From Gimesia sp. (lineage in GTDB: Bacteria; Planctomycetota; Planctomycetia; Planctomycetales; Planctomycetaceae), in assembly GCF_040219335.1 (NCBI RefSeq), contig NZ_JAVJSQ010000026.1:124001-188000 (forward strand): a stretch of 64,000 nt of DNA, given 5' to 3'. Below, one piece after another: positions 1 to 8,796 of the stretch. Each line of letters opens with the position of its first letter. Within the stretch, counting starts at the first letter, position 1. Below the pieces are notes generated by a model. The model saw nothing but the letters and a program-made list of their open reading frames with translations, searched no databases and was not told the DNA's origin. The position numbers and the translations under genes were made by a program.

Positions 1-59
1 TTTTTTAAAAGTGGATGAAACGGAAAAAACGAATTCACCCCTGATCGAGAATTGCGCCT

Positions 60-659
60 ATGAAAGTATTAGTTGTTGATGATGTTGGATATACCTGTTA
101 TGTGCATACCAGGTTACTTGAAGAGCTGGGCTATGAAGTCATCTGTGCCTCTTCCGGTTTTGAAGCCCTTTCCATCCTGGAACAGGACAGCGAGATCAAA
201 ATCGTGTTCTCGGAACTGGTAATGCGTGAGCTGGACGGTCTGGATCTGTTCCTCAAGGTACAGAAACAGGAGCGTTATAACGACGATGGCCAACTCGAAG
301 CCCCCATGTATTTCCTGATGACGTCGATCCAGCCCGGTAACCAGACTCAGAATCGGCAACAGGAACGACTGGAACTGGCCAAGAAACTGGGGATCACCGG
401 CGTCATTTACAAAACCCGTGACCGGGAAGAACTCAAGCAGGCGTTCGCCCATAATCTGAAAAGTGCCCTGGGTGAGCTGTCGGAAGCAACGCCGGTCGAC
501 ATTTACACTCCCGCGCAAAACCTGTGTGAAGCAGTCAAAGATATTATTGAAACCAAAAACCTCGAGGCAGCTGAGGAACTGTTTGACCTGATCATTGCCC
601 AGTCCGAATACCTTGAGTTTTTCATTAACAGTTCCAGCAAACGCGCGGAACTGGCATAA
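60..659 (+). CDS. Atypical response-regulator receiver protein (phospho-acceptor Asp replaced by Glu)
   Basis: A CheY-like receiver domain fills residues 1-130: the N-terminal strand MKVLVVDD carries the acidic pair D7/D8, T88 is the conserved Thr/Ser, and K118 in GVIYKT is the conserved lysine. At the phospho-acceptor position, in VFSELVMRELDGLDL, the usual Asp is Glu (E52). Receiver domains are normally phosphorylated on that Asp by a histidine kinase; a Glu there often mimics the phosphorylated state, so constitutive or phosphorylation-independent signalling is inferred. A helical tail of about 70 residues has no recognisable output domain. No kinase gene is adjacent. A hairpin terminator follows at 724-766. 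Family assignment is firm; the biological role is unknown. Confidence 0.85.
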   Translation: MKVLVVDDVGYTCYVHTRLLEELGYEVICASSGFEALSILEQDSEIKIVFSELVMRELDGLDLFLKVQKQERYNDDGQLEAPMYFLMTSIQPGNQTQNRQQERLELAKKLGITGVIYKTRDREELKQAFAHNLKSALGELSEATPVDIYTPAQNLCEAVKDIIETKNLEAAEELFDLIIAQSEYLEFFINSSSKRAELA

Positions 660-723
660 CCTCCCGCCCGCTTAAAAAACGTCCTGCCTAAACTACTCGA
701 TCAGGCGCACTCTGATCAACCAG

Positions 724-766
724 GCCCGGCCAGAACACTGTTTCTGGTCGGGCTCCTTCTTTTTCT
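724..766 (+). terminator. Rho-independent terminator after the receiver protein
   Basis: A 12-bp stem (724-735 with 742-753, one G-U pair) closes a 6-base loop and is followed by a T-rich run (CCTTCTTTTTC). It lies 65 bases after the receiver-protein stop codon on the same strand. Confidence 0.75.
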
Positions 767-879
767 ATACCGCCCTTATTCATAGCGACCACAGCCCTGC
801 TCAGGTATGATCAGATACGACATTCAAACGGATGTGGTTCTGTTATTTCAACGATTCCTTCGAAGGGAGTATCTCGGAC

Positions 880-1575
880 ATGGCTGATCAGAAAACACTA
901 CTCGCCATCGGAGCCCACTTTGATGACTGCGCTTACGGCGTCCCCGGGATCATGCTGCAGGCGGTTGCCAAGAACTACCGTGTGGTACAGCTGATTCTGA
1001 TCGGCGACTACAGTAACTGGCCCCCGACCAAGGGACGGGAAGCGGAGTTTAAAGAGGGAGTCGTCCGCATTGCCCGGGACTACGGCATTGAAACCCGTTA
1101 TCTGGATTTTGCCTCACATCGGTATGACACCAATCAGGCAACCAAAGAAAAAGTGGCTGCTGCGGTACTCGACATCAAACCGGACATCGCATTGCAGCTC
1201 TGGGAATTCGATCATCACCACGACCACACAGTGGCCTCCCAGTTGAGTAAAATCGCCTTGAATCATGGAGGACGGGTTCTGAACGAAGATCGGTTCAGAG
1301 GACCGCGCAAGATTTATCACTACGATAACGGTCCGGGCCATACCATCGGGTTTGAACCCGATACATTCGTGGATGTGACGGATTACTGGGAGAAATCCCA
1401 GGAATGGCTGGGACGTTATATGGCATTACAACGCAACGTCGAGTACGATCCCGCACAATCCAACGGAGCCCTGCAGGGAAAAGAGAACCTGGCCCGCTAC
1501 CGCGGTCAGACCTGTCGTGTCAAGTTTGCCGAAGCGCTCTGGGCGCCGCGCAAACAACCCGTGGAAATTCTCTAA
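880..1575 (+). CDS. PIG-L/LmbE family deacetylase
   Basis: Enzymes of this family are zinc-dependent deacetylases acting on N-acetylglucosamine-type groups. The family motif appears as GAHFDD (residues 11-16, H13 and D15/D16 as metal and catalytic residues), and the downstream His-rich stretch FDHHHDH supplies the remaining ligand region. At 231 residues it has the usual family length. The reading frame is open from 832, but ATG 880 is chosen because GAAGGGAG (862-869) is correctly spaced before it and the conserved domain starts a few residues later. There is no signal peptide, so it is probably cytoplasmic. The substrate cannot be read from the sequence. Confidence 0.85.
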   Translation: MADQKTLLAIGAHFDDCAYGVPGIMLQAVAKNYRVVQLILIGDYSNWPPTKGREAEFKEGVVRIARDYGIETRYLDFASHRYDTNQATKEKVAAAVLDIKPDIALQLWEFDHHHDHTVASQLSKIALNHGGRVLNEDRFRGPRKIYHYDNGPGHTIGFEPDTFVDVTDYWEKSQEWLGRYMALQRNVEYDPAQSNGALQGKENLARYRGQTCRVKFAEALWAPRKQPVEIL

Positions 1576-1643
1576 CCGTCGCTTTTCAATAATCGTATTT
1601 ACTCGAATCTGAATACATCCTGCTTGATAGTGAGAACCATATA

Positions 1644-2135
1644 ATGAGCCTGGCAGAACACATTACCGCAGCCCTGCAACTTCCGACCACAGTCGTCAAC
1701 ATGTACCTGGATGATCTGACCGACGCGGAACTACTGGTGAGACCCGCAGAGAACATGAACCACATCGCCTGGCAATTGGGGCACCTGATCCAGAGTGAGC
1801 ATATGCATGTATCTGAAGTCGCCCCCGATGCGATGCCTGCGCTGCCTGAAGGATTTACGGAACGACACACCAGAGAAACCGCTGCCAGTGATGAGCCGGG
1901 AGACTTCCTGAGTAAAGCCGAATATCTCCAGCTGATGCACGAGCAGCGCGAAGCCAGTTCAAAGCTGCTGGCGACACTGAGTGATGAGCAACTATCGCAA
2001 CCAGCGCCGGAAAAAGTGAACTACCTGGGACCAACGGTCGGTTGTATTTTTGCAGGAGAAGCGACGCACTGGATGATGCACGCCGGCCAGTGGGCGGTTA
2101 TACGTCGCCAGTTGGGGAAAGCGCCACTGTTTTAA
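1644..2135 (+). CDS. DinB-like four-helix protein
   Basis: A 163-residue helical protein of the DinB/YfiT-like superfamily. The helix with HIAWQLGHLIQSEH (residues about 40-53) and the late histidines in the GEATHWMMHAGQW segment are in the positions typical of the family's metal-binding triad. Members include metal-dependent transferases for low-molecular-weight thiols; many are uncharacterised. It lies 68 bases after the PIG-L gene on the same strand and may be cotranscribed. PIG-L and DinB-like enzymes both occur in mycothiol/bacillithiol-type chemistry, but the link here is only positional. Its 3' end overlaps the end of the convergent neighbour by 4 bases. Confidence 0.75.
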   Translation: MSLAEHITAALQLPTTVVNMYLDDLTDAELLVRPAENMNHIAWQLGHLIQSEHMHVSEVAPDAMPALPEGFTERHTRETAASDEPGDFLSKAEYLQLMHEQREASSKLLATLSDEQLSQPAPEKVNYLGPTVGCIFAGEATHWMMHAGQWAVIRRQLGKAPLF

Positions 2136-3169
2136 TCGGCCTTCTCCACCACCGGTTCCTTGAAGGGTTCTGGTTGGATCCAGCGGACGTACTGACGGGG
2201 TCCCTGCGGTAATTTGATCTGCTGGCCGGGGGGAGTATTTACCGTCATACCGTAAAGGTATCCGTTCATGTCGCCTACCAGCGCGGTATGCAGAATTCGA
2301 TTCTGCGGATTAAGGTGCGTGATCAGAGTCAACCGGCCGTTGAGGGCAGACGCGATCTGTAAATCTCCCGAGTGAGTTTCCTGGAACTTCAACTCGCGGG
2401 CAAACCGATCGCGCATGCGGCCCGTCGCGCGGTAAGTACCTCCCGTCGGGCCGATGACCTTCTTGCCCTGGAAGAGTACGTTGCGGTCATCATAACAGAT
2501 CACAATCAGGCAGCGTTTCTCGTCTCCCTGCAGCCAGTTCAGAAACTTCTGACCATGCTGATCCACCACACTGAATGAATAGTTCGCATCCAGAAACAGA
2601 AACCGATCGACCTGTTCAGAAATCTGGTCTGCGCCATTGAGAAATCCCCACATAAAGCTGCCGCCTCCACTGTGACAGGCCAGCGTGAGTCGTGGTGTCT
2701 TCACCGGAATCTCAGACAGAATGCTGCGAATGATGTTCTGAATCAGCGCAGGATTATCCGGGTGACGGGCCCGCCAGCGTGGCCAGCTGAGGCCTTCCGC
2801 TTCCAGGCAGACCAGGATCAGATTCTCCCGGGGATTCCAGGCCTGCCACTGGCGGTGCTGAGCGGCAATCTGCTGGATCTCAAAATGCCAGTCACGTCCT
2901 TCCTGTTTTTGACACCCCAGAGTCTGTTCGATCGTATTTCCATTGGGAGTCGCGAAGAACACAACGCGAGTCGGCTTCTCGACTGCAATGCGACGGGGCA
3001 GCGGAGCGACGATGATGGCACGCACTTCGGGCTTTAGATGCTGATACGAGATCTGCTCTTCAAACCAGGGGCTGGCAGTAAAGTTCTTCCAGACTGGTTC
3101 TCCCGCTCCCAGTTCAGAGTGACACGTTAAAACAAAGAGAGTCAACAGACAACAGATTCGGGAGTACAT
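2132..3169 (-). CDS. Secreted alpha/beta-hydrolase-like protein
   Basis: The protein starts with a signal peptide (CCLLTLFVLTCHSELGAGE) and is probably exported. The segment LTLACHSGGGSFMWGF looks like an alpha/beta-hydrolase nucleophile elbow (His-Ser-Gly-Gly-Gly), and the FLFLDANYSF segment that follows fits the next strand carrying an acid. A late histidine in HTALVGDMNGY could complete a triad. The longest frame begins at a GTG (3172); the ATG three bases later is preferred because GGAGAAGTG lies correctly before it. The substrate is unknown and the fold is inferred from these motifs only. Convergent with the DinB-like gene. Confidence 0.6.
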   Translation of the reverse strand: MYSRICCLLTLFVLTCHSELGAGEPVWKNFTASPWFEEQISYQHLKPEVRAIIVAPLPRRIAVEKPTRVVFFATPNGNTIEQTLGCQKQEGRDWHFEIQQIAAQHRQWQAWNPRENLILVCLEAEGLSWPRWRARHPDNPALIQNIIRSILSEIPVKTPRLTLACHSGGGSFMWGFLNGADQISEQVDRFLFLDANYSFSVVDQHGQKFLNWLQGDEKRCLIVICYDDRNVLFQGKKVIGPTGGTYRATGRMRDRFARELKFQETHSGDLQIASALNGRLTLITHLNPQNRILHTALVGDMNGYLYGMTVNTPPGQQIKLPQGPRQYVRWIQPEPFKEPVVEKAD

Positions 3170-3343
3170 CACTTCTCCACTGAAATGACTTTAAGAGTGC
3201 ATCCAGCTCAGAACTACGGGAGGGTAGGAATCTGAACCCGTAAATCCTAAGATACACAAATTCGACGGCAGGCCCTACTACGTTCTGCCAAATTTTAAGT
3301 ACAGAGAGAAATATACGGCACCATAGAGGAAACGCGAAGCTCG

Positions 3344-3730
3344 ATGAATCAGATCGCACTGGAAGAAATCTTTGATCACCTGGGAGAAGCCCATCTGGAG
3401 CAGTTGATCGCTGCCTTTTATCGTCGAGTGAAAACGGACGACATTCTGAACCCTATGTACCCGCAGGATGATCTGGCTGGCGCAGAATATCGCCTGAAAG
3501 AATTTCTGGTATATCGTCTCGGTGGCCCCCAGCGTTATTTAAAGGAGCGGGGACATCCTGCTCTCCGTATGCGTCACGCACCGTTTGCGATCAACCAGAG
3601 TGCCCGAGATCGCTGGATGGAGCTGATGACTGCCGCCATGACTGAGACAGAAGTTCCCGTGGAAATTCGCCAGACTCTGGAAATGTTTTTCGACCAGATG
3701 GCAACCTTTCTGATCAACCGGGCCGGTTAA
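3344..3730 (+). CDS. Truncated (2/2) haemoglobin, group II-like
   Basis: A 128-residue single-domain globin. Y26 in AAFYRRV matches the distal B10 Tyr, H78 in LRMRHAPFAI is the proximal haem ligand, and W91 in RDRWMEL is the G8 Trp typical of groups II and III. Group II truncated globins bind O2 and NO and are linked to nitrosative or oxidative stress protection. The protein is cytoplasmic and carries no partner domain. GAGGA lies upstream of the start. The HIT gene begins 35 bases downstream, so the two are probably cotranscribed. Confidence 0.88.
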   Translation: MNQIALEEIFDHLGEAHLEQLIAAFYRRVKTDDILNPMYPQDDLAGAEYRLKEFLVYRLGGPQRYLKERGHPALRMRHAPFAINQSARDRWMELMTAAMTETEVPVEIRQTLEMFFDQMATFLINRAG

Positions 3731-3765
3731 ACAAGTAAAGTATGGTTCATGAAAAAGGAATTCCC

Positions 3766-4173
3766 ATGGAACTGGATGCACGCCTGCAGGCAGACTGCCA
3801 CCCCATCTGTGAGCTGACGGAATCGCGACTGCTATTGATGAACAATGCGCTGGTCGACTGGTTCATTCTGGTTCCCCACTGCGAGGAAATTGAGCTGACG
3901 CAACTCTCCTTCGTACAGCAGACCGCAATTCTGAACGAGGTGAATCTGGTTGCCCGTTACCTGCAACAACACTGTGAACCGGATAAATTGAATATCGCCA
4001 CGCTGGGCAATGTGGTCAGTCAGTTGCATATTCATGTGATTGGGCGGAAACATACTGATCCTTACTGGCCGGCTCCCGTCTGGGGACAGTCTGAACGACT
4101 CGACTATACGGAAACACAAGTCGAACAGATCAGACAGAGTTTCACTGAATTCGTTCAGCAGGAAAATCAATAA
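3766..4173 (+). CDS. HIT-domain protein
   Basis: A 135-residue histidine-triad hydrolase/transferase-like protein. The C-terminal signature reads QLHIHVIGR, so the triad is Gln-x-His-x-His with the first His replaced by Gln; the following DPYWPAPVWG block is typical of this bacterial subfamily. HIT proteins hydrolyse nucleoside phosphoramidates or dinucleotides. The frame is open from 3742, but ATG 3766 has AAAGGA at the right spacing and is preferred. It lies between the globin and an oxidoreductase, all on the same strand with short gaps. The physiological substrate is unknown. Confidence 0.82.
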   Translation: MELDARLQADCHPICELTESRLLLMNNALVDWFILVPHCEEIELTQLSFVQQTAILNEVNLVARYLQQHCEPDKLNIATLGNVVSQLHIHVIGRKHTDPYWPAPVWGQSERLDYTETQVEQIRQSFTEFVQQENQ

Positions 4174-4206
4174 CTCAACCTTCTCTTTTAAACATCGAGC
4201 TACAGC

Positions 4207-5214
4207 ATGTCACAATCACCAGTACGCATCGGAGTTCTCGGCTTAATTCATGACCACGTCTGGGATCATCTGCCCCAGCTGGCACATTCTGAAAATGCGG
4301 AGCTCGTGGGAGCCTGCGATACCAATCAGGCCTTGCGGGAACGCATTCAGAGCGAATTTGGATGCCCCGTTTATGAAACACCTGAAGAACTATTGAGCGA
4401 ACAGGAGCTGGATGGCGTCTTCATTTTCAGCAGTAACAAAGCAGGGGCGGAACTGACACTACTGGCCTTGGAACGGGGGCTGCACGTGATGATCGAAAAG
4501 CCGATGGCTGCGAGTCTCGCGCAGGCTGAAGCGATGCTGGCTGCAGCTCAAGCAAAAGATCTGTGCCTGATGGTCAACTGGCCTTTCGCCTGGTGGCCCC
4601 AGATGCAACATGCGATTGCCTTTGCCAAAGCGGGTGGCATCGGAGACCTCTGGCAGGTGAAATACCGGGCCGCCCATGCCGGTCCCAAAGAACTGGGCTG
4701 CAGCGATTATTTCTGTGATTGGCTGTTTAATCCAGAGCTGAATGGTGCCGGCGCCATGATGGATTACTGTTGTTACGGCTGTGTCCTGGCCAGTAATCTG
4801 CTGGGAGAACCGGATTCAGTCACCGGCCTGGGAGGACAGTACCGCCCTGCCCCGCTTGGAGTAGAAGACAATGCGCTAATTGTCATGCAGTACCCGCATG
4901 GCATAGCAACCGCGGAAGGGTCGTGGTCACAAGTCGGTAAACTGACAGCTTACGCAACTGCGATCTATGGCACCGAGGGAACCTTGATTGTCGAACCGCA
5001 TAAAAAAGGAAGACTGATGCTGGCTACCGAGGAAGAACCTCTGGGAACAGAGGTCAAAGTCGAATGTCCAGTGCTTACCCTGCAGACAGCGACTGAACAT
5101 TTTGCACATTGTATCCGGACCGGTGAAACGCCCTGGGAATTGTGTGATCCCAAAATCAGCCTGTCAGCGCAGCAGATTCTGGAGAGAGGTGTGCAGCAGA
5201 TGCAGCAAAGTTAG
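4207..5214 (+). CDS. Gfo/Idh/MocA-family oxidoreductase
   Basis: NAD(P)-dependent dehydrogenase family acting on sugars or inositols. The N-terminal Rossmann segment reads IGVLGLIHDHVWDHL; its glycine motif is degenerate (GLIHDH instead of GxGxxG). The family motif EKPMA (about residues 98-102) holds the catalytic Lys, and the C-terminal alpha/beta domain starts near residue 130. The protein has 335 residues and no export signal, unlike the two other family members in this window. It lies 33 bases after the HIT gene. The substrate cannot be inferred, and the altered glycine motif may mean altered cofactor binding. Confidence 0.85.
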   Translation: MSQSPVRIGVLGLIHDHVWDHLPQLAHSENAELVGACDTNQALRERIQSEFGCPVYETPEELLSEQELDGVFIFSSNKAGAELTLLALERGLHVMIEKPMAASLAQAEAMLAAAQAKDLCLMVNWPFAWWPQMQHAIAFAKAGGIGDLWQVKYRAAHAGPKELGCSDYFCDWLFNPELNGAGAMMDYCCYGCVLASNLLGEPDSVTGLGGQYRPAPLGVEDNALIVMQYPHGIATAEGSWSQVGKLTAYATAIYGTEGTLIVEPHKKGRLMLATEEEPLGTEVKVECPVLTLQTATEHFAHCIRTGETPWELCDPKISLSAQQILERGVQQMQQS

Positions 5215-5373
5215 CGGCTTCTCGGCTCCTTTGGGGAATCACCCCTTTTCTGTACGCGTCTGGAGCCTTACAATAAATACAGGCACCCGCCAGCTTTACG
5301 GTTTGCGTGCCTGATTCGGTAATCCTGCTGGATTACTGAAGAAGCCATAGACTCTAACAGAAGGATAGCAGTC

Positions 5374-5796
5374 ATGACACTTTCACATGCCAAAGCGGGT
5401 GAAGTGGTTGACATAAGCCCGCTGGGGGCTGATCTGGAGTCAGCTAAAACCACCACGCTGGTCAAAACGGAAGAGTTTCAGATCATTCGCCTGGTTTTGC
5501 AGGCTGGTAAATCCCTGCCTGAGCACACAGCGCCCGGCATTATCACCATTCAATGCCTCGAAGGCCGCGTGAAATTCAACTGTCTGGGTGAATCACATGA
5601 GCTGACCGCAGGCAGGTTATTGCATCTACCTCACGCTGAACCCCATGCGGTTGAATGTCTGGAATCCGCATCGCTGCTGTTGACGATCATCTCCGACATG
5701 TCAGGCAAGCGTCCCATGAATGCCATTGATGAGGCGGCAGATGAATCCTTTCCAGCGAGTGATCCTCCCGCCTGGAACGCAGGTAAGAGAATCTGA
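5374..5796 (+). CDS. Small cupin protein with a conserved C-terminal DPPAW tail
   Basis: The 140-residue protein has a single cupin barrel at about residues 35-110: LPEHTAPGIITIQCLEG matches cupin motif 1 with only one histidine, and LPHAEPHAVECLE matches motif 2. The tail contains DEAADESFPASDPPAW, a short module that I recall from the ends of otherwise unrelated small bacterial proteins. AAGGA precedes the start. Cupins of this type are often small-molecule binding or stress proteins; no enzymatic role can be assigned. Confidence 0.72.
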   Translation: MTLSHAKAGEVVDISPLGADLESAKTTTLVKTEEFQIIRLVLQAGKSLPEHTAPGIITIQCLEGRVKFNCLGESHELTAGRLLHLPHAEPHAVECLESASLLLTIISDMSGKRPMNAIDEAADESFPASDPPAWNAGKRI

Positions 5797-5966
5797 CCCC
5801 CAGGCCATGCTGCTCACATTGGAGCCTTGAGAAGTGGATTGTGAAAATTCACTGATTCACCTTTCCAGAATCTGAATGAATCTTTTAGAATTCAGTCAGG
5901 CCCTGCGATCTGTTTGGATAAACCGCAGGCGCCATTCTTTCCTGAGGCACCATTGGAGGAGCAGCT

Positions 5967-6422
5967 ATGCGCAATATCCTGTTAATCATCGTCTGTGGAG
6001 TTCTGGTCACCAGTAGTGGAGATCGCCACTCAACTCTTTCTCCCGCCAGCGCCACTGAGTTGGCTCCTGTAACAGCAAAGAACCAGCAGAAAAATCCCGC
6101 GCAGGAAAAAGTGTCTCAGTTCATGCAGGCCAAACTGGATAGTTCCAAAGAGGTTCTGGAAGGCATGATGACGGAGGACTTCCAACAGATCCAGAAAGGC
6201 GCACAAAAGCTGATTGACATGAGTAACGCGACTCAGTGGCAAGTCGTGGAAGGTCCGGTTTTCGCTCAACAGAGTGCCGAGTTTCGCAATGCCGCCAAAG
6301 AGCTGCAGAATTATGCGAAAAAGAAAAATATTGATGGAGTGTCGCTCAGCTATCTGCATCTGACGATGACCTGCATCGCCTGCCATAAACAGATTAAAAA
6401 GACGGCAGTTGTGATGCGCTAA
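5967..6422 (+). CDS. Exported monohaem cytochrome c (c'/c556-like)
   Basis: After an N-terminal signal segment (NILLIIVCGVLVTSS) the protein is helical. A haem-attachment motif CIACH lies near the C-terminus (C136, C139, H140), the arrangement of cytochrome c'/c556-type four-helix cytochromes. Length is 151 residues. These are periplasmic electron carriers or gas-binding proteins. GGAGG is well placed before the ATG. The next gene starts 56 bases downstream on the same strand but belongs to an unrelated pathway. Confidence 0.82.
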   Translation: MRNILLIIVCGVLVTSSGDRHSTLSPASATELAPVTAKNQQKNPAQEKVSQFMQAKLDSSKEVLEGMMTEDFQQIQKGAQKLIDMSNATQWQVVEGPVFAQQSAEFRNAAKELQNYAKKKNIDGVSLSYLHLTMTCIACHKQIKKTAVVMR

Positions 6423-6478
6423 CTCATGGCATCGGTCCTTTTCACTCTAATATCACTTCTGAGAACAGAGAGACGCAG

Positions 6479-7828
6479 ATGCAGCGCGATCTACTGGAAA
6501 AACAGCTGCGGGAATACAACGTTGAACTGGTGCGGGCGATTTATGTCGGCCCCGATGGCATCGCGCGAGGCAAAGCGTTTCCGCCCGGTAGTATCGATGA
6601 TGTGCTCGCACATGGTCTGGGCCTGACACAGGCCCAGGCTTCGGTGACGGTCTTCGATCACCTGCCTCCGGAAAGCCAGTTTCAACCTGTTGGTGAAGTA
6701 CGGATTTGTCCTGACATCAATACCTTTCAGGTGCTCCCTTACCTGCCAGGCCATGCGCGGATGATCTCTAACCTGAATACGATCCAGGGAGATCCCTGGG
6801 AACTCTGTCCGCGACATTTACTGCAGACGTTTCTCGACAGACTTTCTGAACGGGGACTGGTCCTCAGGGCAGCCTTTGAAAACGAGTTTACGATCTATCG
6901 TAATGTGAATGGCAACTGGGAGCCCCTCGATCAGACGAACTGCTTCAGTTCCGCAGCCATGGATATGGCCAGCCCCTACATACTGCCAATCCTCTCTGCA
7001 CTGGAACAGCAGGGCGTGCAGGTTGAGAAGTATTACCCGGAAGCGGGCCATGGTCAGCATGAAATCCCCATTCGTCATCAGGCCGGCATGCTTTCTGCAG
7101 ACCAGCAGGTCATTTTCAAAGAAACCGTGCGCGGTGTCGCCCTGGCGAATGATTTCCGGATTTCCTTTATGCCCAAAGCCTCACCTGATTCAGCCGGAAA
7201 TGGCTGTCATATCCATTTCAGCCTCTGGGATAAAGAGAGCGAACAGAATCTGTTCTACGATCCCAATGCCGCTTTTGGACTATCAGAGCTGGCGCTGCAG
7301 TTCACAGCAGGAGTTCTGAATCACCTGCCGGCAGTCATGGCGTTTACCGCACCGACCACCAATTCCTACAGTCGATTTGTCGAACGTTGCTGGAGTTCCT
7401 GTTATGCCTCCTGGGGACCTGACAATCGCGAAGCAACACTCCGTGCTGCTTCCGGATTTCTGGGACAGGAATCCGCCACTGTCAATGTAGAATTCAAACC
7501 CTCTGATCCGACATGCAATCCTTACCTGGCGCTCTCAGCGCTGCTCTGTGCCGGTCTGGACGGAATCGACCAGGGTGCATCTCCCGGTGAACCAGTCATG
7601 ACCGATCCGGCATTATTGAGCGAAGCGGAACGAGAATCGCGCGGCATGAGGCGTTATCCCTCTGATCTGTCGGTATCGTTATCTGCCCTGGAAGCAGACC
7701 CCCTGTTTCAACGCCACTTTGGTAAATCACGGATTCAAGATTACCTCACAATGAAGCGCGCAGAGATTGAAATGATCAATTCACTGGAGCACGCCGCTGA
7801 ACAGACAGCCTATCTGTTCCGCTTTTAA
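6479..7828 (+). CDS. Glutamine synthetase-family ligase (GlnT/PuuA-like)
   Basis: A 449-residue ATP-dependent gamma-glutamyl ligase of the glutamine synthetase superfamily. The catalytic core is complete: ENEFTIYR (metal-binding Glu pair), AGHGQHEIPI, NGCHIHFSLWD, the Asn-Ser-Tyr-x-Arg motif with DNREATLRA (ATP and glutamate binding) and DPTCNPYLALSALLCAGLDGI. The adenylylation-loop region typical of assimilatory GlnA is not evident, so ligation of glutamate to an amine, as in GlnT or PuuA, is at least as likely as ammonia assimilation. No glnB or nitrogen regulator is nearby; the next gene is a FadR-type regulator. Confidence 0.85.
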   Translation: MQRDLLEKQLREYNVELVRAIYVGPDGIARGKAFPPGSIDDVLAHGLGLTQAQASVTVFDHLPPESQFQPVGEVRICPDINTFQVLPYLPGHARMISNLNTIQGDPWELCPRHLLQTFLDRLSERGLVLRAAFENEFTIYRNVNGNWEPLDQTNCFSSAAMDMASPYILPILSALEQQGVQVEKYYPEAGHGQHEIPIRHQAGMLSADQQVIFKETVRGVALANDFRISFMPKASPDSAGNGCHIHFSLWDKESEQNLFYDPNAAFGLSELALQFTAGVLNHLPAVMAFTAPTTNSYSRFVERCWSSCYASWGPDNREATLRAASGFLGQESATVNVEFKPSDPTCNPYLALSALLCAGLDGIDQGASPGEPVMTDPALLSEAERESRGMRRYPSDLSVSLSALEADPLFQRHFGKSRIQDYLTMKRAEIEMINSLEHAAEQTAYLFRF

Positions 7829-7991
7829 ACACTCACATGCCTGTATCGATAACCACTAACTCTGCAGACTTTTTTCGTGGTTCAGTTGATTTTCTATTAA
7901 TTTCTCATCAGCATATGATTACTCGATGACGCTCACTCAACTGTGCCCCACCAGAGCCTTTCACTCCCCGTTGAACCTTGAGAAGTGAAGC

Positions 7992-8759
7992 ATGCCAGAT
8001 CCGACTGACCTATTGAACTCTGACAGCTGGGCAACCTCTTTTCCCAAAAGCTCAGAAATTGCAGAACAGATCTGCCTCCGCATCCAGAGAGAGAAGCTGG
8101 TACCCGGCAGTTATCTGGGAACTGTGGAAAAGCTGACCGAAGAATTCGGCGTGTCTCGATCAGTCATTCGTGAAGCCATCGGAAACTTACGCGGGCTGGG
8201 AGTCATCACCGGCCGCCCCAAAGTGGGCCTTTCCGTGGCAGAGGGAGATATTCAATCAGTTTTGCGCAAAGTTCTGGTTCCTCAGACAACGTGTGAAAAA
8301 GGCTGGCGGGAAGTGGCCCAGTTGCGCGTGGTGATCGAGCTCGGTTCCCTTCCGATGGTAATTCAGAATATCACGGACTTACAACTGGATCGGCTGCAGG
8401 AGATCGTTGACGAGCAACATCTGCTGCTGGAGAACGATCAGCTGTCAGACGGACTGCTCCTGAAAAAGTTTGTCGAAAAAGATCTGTTGTTCCACGAAGC
8501 CCTTCTGCAGGCTGCCAACCAGGAACTGATCACCCAGTTCCATCAGGTATTGATGAAGTATTTCCAACAGGGAATCGACTTCTTCCCGTTACCGACATTC
8601 CAGATGGTTGACGAACATCAGACCGTCGTTGATGCGCTCCGGGATCGCGACTGCAATTTAGCCATCCAGAGTCTGACAGCACATCTGAAACCGATTCATT
8701 CGATGCTGAATACACTCGAAGTTTCAGATACATCCCCGGCTGACGATTCCTTCGAGTAA
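7992..8759 (+). CDS. GntR-family (FadR subfamily) transcriptional regulator
   Basis: The N-terminal winged helix-turn-helix spans about residues 20-90 (IAEQICLRIQREKLVPGSYLGT, then LTEEFGVSRSVIREAIGNLRGLGVI). The C-terminal half is an all-helical FCD-like ligand domain, with DLLFHEALLQAANQELI and late His residues in positions that often bind a metal-carboxylate effector. It lies between the glutamine synthetase-like gene and a secreted beta-propeller gene that starts 37 bases downstream, so the propeller gene is the likeliest target or operon partner. The effector is probably an organic acid; this is inference from the subfamily. Confidence 0.87.
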   Translation: MPDPTDLLNSDSWATSFPKSSEIAEQICLRIQREKLVPGSYLGTVEKLTEEFGVSRSVIREAIGNLRGLGVITGRPKVGLSVAEGDIQSVLRKVLVPQTTCEKGWREVAQLRVVIELGSLPMVIQNITDLQLDRLQEIVDEQHLLLENDQLSDGLLLKKFVEKDLLFHEALLQAANQELITQFHQVLMKYFQQGIDFFPLPTFQMVDEHQTVVDALRDRDCNLAIQSLTAHLKPIHSMLNTLEVSDTSPADDSFE

Positions 8760-8796
8760 ATTCATTCTGCCCCAACCAGAGACGAGGTCCGCCACC

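Noticed and set aside
5230-5252. GGGG...CCCC hairpin with TTTT after the oxidoreductase gene
   Set aside because: The stem is only about 4 bp, too weak to call a terminator.
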